Below are positions 1-7,104 of a DNA stretch of 49,330 bases, in pieces. A program made the position numbers and the translations under genes. Source of the DNA: Eubacteriales bacterium (GTDB lineage: Bacteria > Bacillota > Clostridia > Lachnospirales > Lachnospiraceae); the NCBI GenBank assembly GCA_030537135.1, contig JAUNOP010000017.1:1-49330 (forward strand), written 5' to 3'. Under the pieces are notes generated by a model. That model was not told the DNA's origin. It searched no databases and saw nothing but the letters and a program-made list of their open reading frames with translations. Numbering within the stretch: the stretch's first letter is position 1; every line of letters starts with the position of its first letter.

Positions 1-52
1 TTCCTGTTGTTTTCTGTTTCTGTACCCAATCCGGATATACTTTTTCTGACAT
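1..52 (-). CDS. Partial ORF at window edge, possible transposase start
   Basis: An ATG at position 52 on the minus strand follows an AGGAGCGG ribosome-binding site at good spacing, and the frame stays open for 17 codons to the window edge (begins MSEKVYPDWVQKQ). A TATAAT-like box lies near position 100. The YPDWVQKQ start resembles, from memory, transposases common in Lachnospiraceae, but 17 residues cannot prove this. It lies beyond the terminator of the toxin-immunity pair, so it is a separate unit. Confidence 0.45.
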   Translation of the reverse strand, partial: MSEKVYPDWVQKQKTTG

Positions 53-120
53 AAGACCGCTCCTTTCTATATGAATATACTATACTCCTGCTTCTGAATA
101 TATTATACTCTACGCAAAAG

Positions 121-172
121 AAAAAAGCCAGCTTTTGAGGTTGTATGAATACAAACCTTAAGCTGTTTTTTT
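121..172. terminator. Bidirectional intrinsic terminator after the 15-gene array
   Basis: A hairpin with outer arms AGCTT/AAGCT (130-134 and 160-164) and inner arms TTGTAT/ATACAA (141-146 and 149-154) is flanked by an A-run on the left and a T-run on the right, so it can stop transcription from either side. It lies about 115 bases beyond the immunity gene and probably ends the long minus-strand operon. Confidence 0.75.
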
Positions 173-280
173 TAAAAGCTTTATTCTATTTTTATATTTC
201 TTCGTGAAACAGCCCTACTTGATAGGATAGTATACGCCCGAGATTGTTTTACTTACCCATCTGAGAACTTCTTTGAGAAG

Positions 281-862
281 CTACAAAATAGAGGTACGCA
301 CAAGGTTAAATATATCTGCCTTCTTTTTTCCCAGCAATCTATCAAATACTTCTATTCCATTTGTCAGAATATATTTTCTTTCTCTGTCAGAGACAGGAAC
401 TGCAAGCAGCCATGCAACCTTCTCTGTTTCAGATGTGAATACTTTGTATTTATTCCAGAAAACCGGTGACATCAGAACCACATGCTTCATCGCATGATTC
501 GGCATATATTCCGCAATTACATCGGGTATCAGCATTCCATATCTGCAAGTTCCAATATCCATAATCTGAAAAGCAATCGTTGAGAGAATATTCCCCAGCA
601 TAGTATTGTTAGGAATACCGGCAAGCATCAATTCAACCTTTAAATCATAATTCTGTACAGTCATCCCAATATCCATGCTGCTAAGACCAATGGTAGCCAA
701 AGTATGGATTCCAGCACAGTATCCCTCTTCACAAGTCATAATATCAATTTTCTTGGACTCATCTGCGTTATAAAATCTCTCAACCTTTGGTTTCCCGCCA
801 ATAAATGCATGAGCATATTTTGCTATTCTTTTCTTATCCATATCTGTCCTCTTAATCTCCAA
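281..862 (-). CDS. Sufu-family immunity protein
   Basis: A 193-residue cytosolic protein with no signal peptide or membrane segment. The C-terminal half has the Suppressor-of-fused pattern: a hydrophobic VLMSPVFWNKY strand, then VAWLLAVPVSDRERKYILTN and a closing hydrophobic helix ending in FDRLLGKK. Sufu-like proteins are a known immunity family for bacterial polymorphic toxins and often pair with HNH/EndoVII nucleases. The start overlaps the toxin stop by 11 bases, implying translational coupling and co-production with the nuclease. The expected role is direct binding and inhibition of the preceding GH-E toxin; that pairing is inferred from adjacency and family. The alternative start at residue 8 (MDKKRIAKYA) is possible. 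Confidence 0.75.
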   Translation of the reverse strand: MEIKRTDMDKKRIAKYAHAFIGGKPKVERFYNADESKKIDIMTCEEGYCAGIHTLATIGLSSMDIGMTVQNYDLKVELMLAGIPNNTMLGNILSTIAFQIMDIGTCRYGMLIPDVIAEYMPNHAMKHVVLMSPVFWNKYKVFTSETEKVAWLLAVPVSDRERKYILTNGIEVFDRLLGKKKADIFNLVRTSIL

Positions 863-1982
863 AATATTCCTCTGTCATGTTCTCGCCCTTATGACTGCGA
901 TTGGATTCAGGCAGTTCAGGACGATAATGCTCTGTCTTAAAGTATTCATCTAAAAATTGTTTCCGATCTATGCCTCGCTCTTCTGCACTTTTTTGATGCT
1001 TGCGGAATTCATAACCAGGTTTATGTCCCATATCCCACGGTTGATCCTTAGACATATATCTTCCAGTATTTGGGTCTCGCACGCGTCCATGCTTATCCTT
1101 TGCGTTTTCCCATACCTCATCTCTCATGCCGGAACGCCAATGACCGGGTCTTGAATAATTCTTTTTGGCATTTGCTTTTTCTTCTAAGTTCTCTTTTCCG
1201 GCTTTACGGGCATCAGCAATCTGCTTTTCGGTCAGCTGCGTCTCAGATTTGCTCTCTGTTTTTGTCTTCTCTGTATCCTTTTCTTTGTTCTCTTTCCTTT
1301 CCTTTTCAGGAATTTCCTTAGAAGCGTTCTTATTTTCTTCTGTCTCTGTGCTTTTTTCTTTGTGTGTATTCTCTGTGTTTTCAGAGACTTCCCCCCTTAT
1401 GGAAGGCGGAAGATCTGCCTTCTCCTCCTCGTTTTCCTTGTCTGATTGCTCCTCATCCTCTGCGTCATCTTCTTTTTCTGAGTTTTCTTCTGACTCCTTT
1501 TCCTCTTCTGAGCCTTCTTTTGGCATCTCTTCTGCGTCTTTCTCCTGAAATTCACTCTCTGGCCCGTCGTAGGGGAATTCCTCCGGAGCATCTTGATTTC
1601 CATTTACTTCGCTTTCGAAATCCTCATTTCCAGTAACCTCGCTCTGCACATCCCCGTCTCCTGAATCCTCAGATGGGTTTTCTGTATTCTCCGAGGATTG
1701 GCCATCTCCCTCTGATATCCCTGAGCCTCCATAGAATTCATAACCGTCTCCCTCATAGGACGCCTCCTGACCTCCTTCATAGGAGACATAGCCATCGCCC
1801 TCATAGCCTCCTTCTGAGCCATAGTCTGCATCAAAACTACTGTCATTGCCTTCAAAAGAATCTCCCCCGTAAGATCCATCATAACTCCCTGAATCTGAGC
1901 TGCTGTCATAGCTCCCTGATGAACTGCTGTCATAGCTGTCAGAGCCAGAGCTTCCATCGTAGCCGTCTCCTCCATCTCCCAT
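852..1982 (-). CDS. GH-E family nuclease toxin with low-complexity N-terminus
   Basis: A 376-residue protein with three regions. Residues 1 to about 125 are built of irregular Gly/Ser/Tyr/Asp/Glu repeats such as YDSSSSGSYDSSS. Residues about 126-275 are a charged Glu/Lys-rich linker. The last 100 residues match the GH-E toxin domain of the HNH/EndoVII fold: VWENAK, DPNTGRYM, WDMGHKPG (His320) and a terminal NRSHKGE motif (His364, Glu367). GH-E domains are metal-dependent nucleases in polymorphic toxins. There is no signal peptide, so delivery would need a dedicated route or the protein acts inside the cell. A strong AGAAAGGAGG site precedes the ATG. It follows the 188-residue gene by 32 bases and overlaps its immunity gene. 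The domain call is firm; the role of the disordered N-terminus is unknown. Confidence 0.85.
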   Translation of the reverse strand: MGDGGDGYDGSSGSDSYDSSSSGSYDSSSDSGSYDGSYGGDSFEGNDSSFDADYGSEGGYEGDGYVSYEGGQEASYEGDGYEFYGGSGISEGDGQSSENTENPSEDSGDGDVQSEVTGNEDFESEVNGNQDAPEEFPYDGPESEFQEKDAEEMPKEGSEEEKESEENSEKEDDAEDEEQSDKENEEEKADLPPSIRGEVSENTENTHKEKSTETEENKNASKEIPEKERKENKEKDTEKTKTESKSETQLTEKQIADARKAGKENLEEKANAKKNYSRPGHWRSGMRDEVWENAKDKHGRVRDPNTGRYMSKDQPWDMGHKPGYEFRKHQKSAEERGIDRKQFLDEYFKTEHYRPELPESNRSHKGENMTEEYFGD

Positions 1983-2014
1983 TTCAAAGCCTCCTTTCTA
2001 AAGGGACATATCTC

Positions 2015-2581
2015 TCACAAAAGTTCCCAAAACCCTGCTGTGCGCTCCAAGGGTTCTCGTCTATTCTGAAAGATTTTTTTCTGTATCTCAAAATAATCTT
2101 TTTCCAGACAGATGGCAGCATGTGCAAGCTTGAGGGTCTCTTCCGGAGAGCTTTCTTCACTGCTTCTTTGTTTCCTTGTCCATATTTCCTTTATCTGTGT
2201 CCCGGCATTATCCACAAAATCCATAAGGCATTTTCTCTGGCTGACACGCCATGTCCTGTCCAAAAGCTTCAAAAAGCCAATCGGCATCACATAAGACTCT
2301 ACTTCCACAAAATAAAAATCCACTGCTGAAGCTTCAATTCTTTCTTTTTCTCTTCCCCCATACATGTATACAAAGGGATTGTTCTGAAAGTCCTGGAGAA
2401 GTTCCTCGTAATAACGCCAAATTTCCAGATAGTATACGTCCACTGCACGACATTTGCGAATCCAGTCCTGAAGACGCTTCTCCCATTTTGTCGGAAAGCT
2501 GTAGTCATCTGCATGGTACGCCACCCACAAAGCAGGCTCCAGATTTGTACATCTGCGTTTTAGCTCAAGTGATACATGCAT
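2015..2581 (-). CDS. Unrecognised helical protein upstream of the toxin
   Basis: I do not recognise this 188-residue protein. It is rich in predicted helices with many aromatic residues (WRYYEELLQDF, VDFYFVEVESYVMPIGFL) and has no signal peptide or membrane segment. The start chosen is the ATG at 2581, which has GGAGGG eight bases upstream and overlaps the previous gene by 22 bases; a longer reading from 2617 lacks a good site. Its place directly before the toxin gene is where an adaptor or chaperone for toxin loading would be expected, but that is inference only. Confidence 0.7.
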   Translation of the reverse strand: MHVSLELKRRCTNLEPALWVAYHADDYSFPTKWEKRLQDWIRKCRAVDVYYLEIWRYYEELLQDFQNNPFVYMYGGREKERIEASAVDFYFVEVESYVMPIGFLKLLDRTWRVSQRKCLMDFVDNAGTQIKEIWTRKQRSSEESSPEETLKLAHAAICLEKDYFEIQKKIFQNRREPLERTAGFWELL

Positions 2582-4284
2582 ATGACTGCCCTCCATCCCC
2601 GGCTCTGCCCCTGGCAAATGATTTTTCTTTTATAGGCAGCACAAAATTCCTCATCAAAAACCAGATAATGATTCAAAGCCTCCTGATATACACACGAGGA
2701 ATCCACAAGATAAATCCACTTTCCGTCTTCCTTCCCTGCCTCTGTATACTGATTGGGAAAGTGCTTATCCAGAAACCTTCTCTGACTATGCTTTCTCTGC
2801 TCTGTTTCTGTCCATATGCCAACAGGCACCTCCTGTTTTTTCAAGAGTTCAAGAAGCTGCGCCTCCTGCTTTTGTGAACTTTCAAAAGTCAGCTCCAGCA
2901 CAGCTTTTCTCTCCTCTGCCTGCTTCTCCATGGCGCGGATTTCCTGTTCCACCTTCTTATCAAGCTCTGCCTGAAAAAACACCTCTTCCATTTTTTTTAA
3001 AATCTGTATGTTTTCTGTGTCGTCAGGATATAAAAACAAAAGTTCCTGTCTAAGAGGCAGAAACCGAAGTAAGAATGTCAGGAAATACTGGTTTTGCTCG
3101 GACAAGATCCGTGCATCCCAGATAAACAAGCCAAAGCTGTCCTGTTTTCTGAAAATGCAAGCCTGTTTTCTTTTATCATCAAAGGCTCCTGTGCGCCTCT
3201 CTGCCACAGGATCTCCTGCTTCCTGGCTCTTATAAGAAAAATCTTCCTCCAGAGTTCGCTGCGTGTAAACAGAAAAATCCGGGAAGCTTTGTTTCCATCT
3301 CTCCACTCTCTCCTCGTCTGTAAGAAGAATAACAAAATCCTCTTTCCGTACCTCCTCTTTCACAAAAGCCATTCTCTGCTTCAGATTCTGCTCTATATAC
3401 ACCCTGCATTGCCATCCTCCCTCCAGGCACAGTCCACACATGTCCTCAAGTCTCTCCCAGCTGCTCTCATCTAAAGCCGGGAAGCGCCTGTCCTCCCATT
3501 GCTCCGGCTTTCCAAAGCATCTGTAAACTTCCTCCACAAAGCGCAGATTTTCCGTTCGGTTCGTAAAGCAGCCGCCTCCACTCTCAAGAGCCTGCACAGA
3601 ACTGGAATTTTCCATATAAAGGGATTGATATTTGTTGTAAGGAAATAGCAGGGGAGCCTGTCCGCCGCTCAAGGGAATTCCATAAAACACAGGTTCCTTT
3701 TTTCCACACCTCTCCCGAATCCCAGGACGCAGGTGAAAAAGGGGAAGGTCTTTCTCCCAGAGACTTTTTAGCAGAAGTTCTCTGTCAAAGCTTCTTGTCT
3801 GAAGAAGGCTAATAAGGTATGACTCCAGATTTGTGATTTCTATTTTAGAATCTCTGCATTGGCTCCACAAAGCAGCAAGCTCTGGTTCCAGGAAAATATA
3901 GACCTTCTTATCAGGCATATATACGGTTGCCCTGTTTCCTGCCAAAAGGCTCACTCTGCTTTGTACCTCCCTGGGAATACCCTTCCATCTGTATCTTTGG
4001 AAAATTCCAGAATCAGTCTGCTCGAAATAGCTTTCTATTTCTCTTACATAACAGCATTCCTTTTTTGCAAGGCTTCCTTTTCTCTGCGCCCCGCAATTTT
4101 TGGCAAGTAAAAAAATCTCGCAAATCTTTTCAGGAGAAAACCTCCCATTTTTCTGATAATCAGAGAGAAGAAGGAGAAGGTCTTTCTCAGATTGTGTGAG
4201 CGGTTCCTGCGCCTTTGCCTCTATGTAATAGGAATCTCTTAAAAATATGCCTTTTTCTGACAAGCAAATCACTTTTGTCACCAT
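2560..4284 (-). CDS. Unrecognised cytosolic protein of the FtsZ-like/stator cluster
   Basis: A protein of about 574 residues that I cannot assign. It starts with a beta-like stretch (VTKVICLSEKGIFLRD) and has a mixed alpha/beta middle. A charged helical segment near residues 445-500 (AELDKKVEQEIRAMEKQAEERKA and following) looks like a coiled coil. No signal peptide, membrane span or nucleotide-binding motif is visible. The start is uncertain: an ATG at 4284 has GGAAAGGA immediately upstream, while an in-frame GTG at 4323 would add 13 residues. It lies between the OmpA-like gene and the toxin module and overlaps the next gene, so it probably belongs to the machine or loads the toxin. Confidence 0.7.
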   Translation of the reverse strand: MVTKVICLSEKGIFLRDSYYIEAKAQEPLTQSEKDLLLLLSDYQKNGRFSPEKICEIFLLAKNCGAQRKGSLAKKECCYVREIESYFEQTDSGIFQRYRWKGIPREVQSRVSLLAGNRATVYMPDKKVYIFLEPELAALWSQCRDSKIEITNLESYLISLLQTRSFDRELLLKSLWEKDLPLFHLRPGIRERCGKKEPVFYGIPLSGGQAPLLFPYNKYQSLYMENSSSVQALESGGGCFTNRTENLRFVEEVYRCFGKPEQWEDRRFPALDESSWERLEDMCGLCLEGGWQCRVYIEQNLKQRMAFVKEEVRKEDFVILLTDEERVERWKQSFPDFSVYTQRTLEEDFSYKSQEAGDPVAERRTGAFDDKRKQACIFRKQDSFGLFIWDARILSEQNQYFLTFLLRFLPLRQELLFLYPDDTENIQILKKMEEVFFQAELDKKVEQEIRAMEKQAEERKAVLELTFESSQKQEAQLLELLKKQEVPVGIWTETEQRKHSQRRFLDKHFPNQYTEAGKEDGKWIYLVDSSCVYQEALNHYLVFDEEFCAAYKRKIICQGQSRGWRAVICMYHLS

Positions 4285-4402
4285 TCCTTTCCAGGTACAA
4301 ATGCACTTGAAAAAGCAAAGCACAAATCCCCGGTTATTTTATCGCCAAGTAAACTCACAGTCCGTTTAAAAAGCTCGTCTCTCATAAGGTCAGGGTGCCT
4401 TT

Positions 4403-5245
4403 TCAATCGCCCTGTGAGGAGCTTGACATGATTTGATGAAGCTCTTTGATCATTTCCTCGTCCTTTAATCGGAATTTTACCTCCACTCTTCTGGAGGCGT
4501 CCATGTTCACCTCGCCGTTCTCATCCAGAATCGGGTTGCTCTTGGAACGCCCGTTTGCTGTCAGCTTGCTCTCAAGAACAGAAGCCTGTTCTGGTGTCAG
4601 AAAGGTATCCTTGATGGACAGAAGGTATTCAGCCACAGCAAAGGCTCTGTCCTGGGAGAGCTTCAGATTATATTCATAGTCCCCCTTTGTGTCTGTGAAT
4701 CCATCCACAATAATCTGGGACAAATAGCTCTGATAGGTATCTTCCATAAGACTTTTGCAGTAAATGGGAAGCATTTGACTTAAAATGCTCTTTCCTTCCT
4801 CTGTCAGAATACTCTCATCATATGCAAACAGAACATTCGAGTCAAAGGTGATGGCTCCTGTCTCCTCATCAATTCCCACGCTCAGGTTATGCGCTGCAAA
4901 TTCCTCCCGAAGCTGCGCAATCAGCTCTGCCTTGATGCCGATAATCTTGTCGATTTTTTTCTGCTGCTCCTCCATGATTTTCTTTTGCTCCTCAAGCTGG
5001 TTTGTCTGCTCCTTCAGCTGTTTCTTCTGCTGCTCTACCTCCTCCGCCTGCTCCTTTACCTCTTCAAGAAGCTTTTCCTGCTCCTTCTTTGACTCAAGCT
5101 CTGCCTCATAGCTCCTCTGGGATTCAAAAAGAGCAATCGACATAACCAGAATAAACAGCAAAAGAAGCCCTGCCATCATATCCGAGTACGAACGCCATAC
5201 ATTATGGACACGTCTGTTTTTTCCTTTTCCTCTGTTTCCTCTCAT
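4403..5245 (-). CDS. MotB/ZorB-like stator protein with OmpA domain
   Basis: A 280-residue protein. A basic cytosolic tail (residues 1-18) leads into one membrane helix (about 23-43) that opens with SYSDMMAGLLLLF. Asp22 is at the position of the proton-carrying aspartate of MotB, and of ZorB in Zorya systems. A Glu/Gln/Lys-rich coiled coil follows (about 45-105), then an OmpA/MotB peptidoglycan-binding domain (about 130-265) with VDGFTDTKGDYEYNLKLS, a DRAFAVAEYL helix and a closing SRRVEVKF strand. This is the complete architecture of an ion-driven stator B subunit. The MotA-like partner is immediately upstream, 38 bases away. No flagellar genes are nearby, so a flagellar role is unlikely. 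Confidence 0.88.
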   Translation of the reverse strand: MRGNRGKGKNRRVHNVWRSYSDMMAGLLLLFILVMSIALFESQRSYEAELESKKEQEKLLEEVKEQAEEVEQQKKQLKEQTNQLEEQKKIMEEQQKKIDKIIGIKAELIAQLREEFAAHNLSVGIDEETGAITFDSNVLFAYDESILTEEGKSILSQMLPIYCKSLMEDTYQSYLSQIIVDGFTDTKGDYEYNLKLSQDRAFAVAEYLLSIKDTFLTPEQASVLESKLTANGRSKSNPILDENGEVNMDASRRVEVKFRLKDEEMIKELHQIMSSSSQGD

Positions 5246-5283
5246 CCTGCGTCAAACCTGCCCTTTCTCCTGTCTGTACATTA

Positions 5284-7104
5284 TTATCGTCCAAATCTTC
5301 GTCTCAGGAAATTCACAAAGCCTCTCTCATTTTTCTTCTGCTCAAGCTCCACCAGGCGTCTCATCTCAAACAGCAGCTGTGTCATCACAGATTCATCGTT
5401 GTCATCTGCCTTTGCGCCTGGGCGGGTATTTGTACTTCCTGCTGCAGCCGCCTCCTCAAATCCATTCTGCAGCTGCGCAAATATGGCGTTCATCTGCTGA
5501 ATTCCATTTGTAATCTCCTGGATGCAGCCCTGAATCGTCTGCATATTTTTCTGAAGAGCAGCAGTGCTTGTCTCGTGAGCTTCCCGGTTTGTTTTTTCCA
5601 TAAACTGCAGCTGCTCCCCGATTTCCTCGTAGATTTTCTGGTTTCTCTGATAGTATTTCTGAGTCTCCTGGGCACCATCGTGCTGCTCCTGACAGGTTTT
5701 CTGAAGAATTTCTGCCATATACTTCATTCCCTCCACAGAGGTATTCTCCCAATCCTTTAAAAGCTCCATATAAGAATCCTGCTTTTCTTCTCGTGCCTTC
5801 CTGTCCTCCTCCACAAAATTCCGGACATTCCATACCATCTGTCCCAGAGCATTTACAGCTGTGTCCATTTTCTGAATAATCTCCTCAATACCCTGAACAG
5901 AAGCAATAAGCTTCTGCTCACTCTGCTCCAGATTTTTCCCGACAGCATCCACAATTCCCATATGCTTTTCTTCCAGCCTTATCTGCTGACGTGTTATCTT
6001 GGCTGTATCTCGAAGCATAGTGTTCATTTCCTGTATGCTTCCGCTGCTTGCTTCCCGGATATCCTGAAGCATCTGCCCCACAGCATTCCCTTCCTGCCGA
6101 AGGGATTCCTCCAGCTTATCCATGGAAATGTTAAGAAACTTCATATATTGAACCTGAAGCTCATTGACTCTGCCGAGGTTTTCCTCAAAAGCCGTAAAGC
6201 CCTCCAAAAAGGATTCCCGAAACTGCGCGGCAAATTCTGCGGCAGCCTCCTTAAACATATCCTTCTGATTTTCTGACAGTCTGGAAAACTGCTCGCCAAG
6301 CATCTGAATCGTAGGAGTAATGACCTCCTCAAAGCGCTGTGCAAGCTGCGTTGTAAAGCTCTCTGTGAGTTCGCGCAGAATTTCTGTCTGCTGCTTTTCC
6401 TCTTCCAGTATTTGTCCATAGGGTTCCTCTGTATGCTCTCTGGCAAAGTCATATTTTTCCAGGAAATTTCCTACCTCCATCTCCAAATCCCGATATGTAC
6501 TCAAAAGCCCGTAGGAATAGGAAAGAGAGAGCGCAATTCCATAAATAGAGGTAAGAAAAGCGACCTTGATTCCATCAATCAGGGGAGACATGGACGCAGA
6601 TACCTGCTCGTAGTTTCCCGGATTAAAGCCCTGAAGCCCAATGACCAGCCCAAGGAATGTACCAAGGATTCCAATACTTGTCAAAAGATCAGACACCATT
6701 TCCAGGACTCCTCTTCCTGTATAATTTTCAATATCCTCCTCATTGATAAAATCAGTAATTTGAGCTTCTCCATGCTCGGATTGAAAGTGCTGATATTCCT
6801 GATACTTCTCATCCAGATATTTCTGAGAAAAATTAAGCTTCTTAAAAGCCATCCGTCGAGCTGACGCACCCTTTGCTGAAAGCTGTGCGCTCGCGCGCTC
6901 CAGTCCCCGGATAATCGACTCTGCTCTTCGAATTCCCCAAACTCCGGCAAGTACGATAATACCAATCATAAGCACCAGGACTCCTATATTAATCCTCTTT
7001 GTGCTTTTGCTCACATTATCTGTCACTGTGGTTATCCAGATACACACGCCTATGGACGCCAGCACGGCAAGCAGAGTTATCAGCTGTCTTCCATGTCTCT
7101 TCAT
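5284..7104 (-). CDS. MotA/ExbB/ZorA-like stator protein with long coiled-coil tail
   Basis: A 606-residue protein. Membrane helices are visible at about 8-28, 39-58, 137-158 and 178-201. The third carries the MotA/TolQ/ExbB pattern LTSIGILGTFLGLVIGLQGF and the fourth IKVAFLTSIYGIALSLSYSYG. Residues about 205-560 are a long helical coiled coil extending into the cytosol, the feature that separates ZorA of Zorya defence systems from flagellar MotA. It pairs with the Asp22-bearing MotB-like protein next door to form a likely proton- or sodium-driven motor. Its ATG overlaps the ATPase stop (ATGA) behind a GGAGGAG site, so the two are translationally coupled. ZorC, ZorD and ZorE genes are absent. 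Confidence 0.85.
   Translation of the reverse strand: MKRHGRQLITLLAVLASIGVCIWITTVTDNVSKSTKRINIGVLVLMIGIIVLAGVWGIRRAESIIRGLERASAQLSAKGASARRMAFKKLNFSQKYLDEKYQEYQHFQSEHGEAQITDFINEEDIENYTGRGVLEMVSDLLTSIGILGTFLGLVIGLQGFNPGNYEQVSASMSPLIDGIKVAFLTSIYGIALSLSYSYGLLSTYRDLEMEVGNFLEKYDFAREHTEEPYGQILEEEKQQTEILRELTESFTTQLAQRFEEVITPTIQMLGEQFSRLSENQKDMFKEAAAEFAAQFRESFLEGFTAFEENLGRVNELQVQYMKFLNISMDKLEESLRQEGNAVGQMLQDIREASSGSIQEMNTMLRDTAKITRQQIRLEEKHMGIVDAVGKNLEQSEQKLIASVQGIEEIIQKMDTAVNALGQMVWNVRNFVEEDRKAREEKQDSYMELLKDWENTSVEGMKYMAEILQKTCQEQHDGAQETQKYYQRNQKIYEEIGEQLQFMEKTNREAHETSTAALQKNMQTIQGCIQEITNGIQQMNAIFAQLQNGFEEAAAAGSTNTRPGAKADDNDESVMTQLLFEMRRLVELEQKKNERGFVNFLRRRFGR

Noticed and set aside
1165-1548. Plus-strand 127-residue Ser-rich ORF
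   Set aside because: It is the antisense shadow of the toxin's low-complexity and linker region and has no ribosome-binding site.
1750-1980. CRISPR array
   Set aside because: The repeats here are short codon-level repeats of a Gly/Ser/Tyr/Asp coding region, with no regular spacers. No other array is seen.
4403-7104. Canonical Zorya defence system
   Set aside because: The ZorA/ZorB-like pair is present, but ZorC, ZorD and ZorE genes are absent; neighbours are different.
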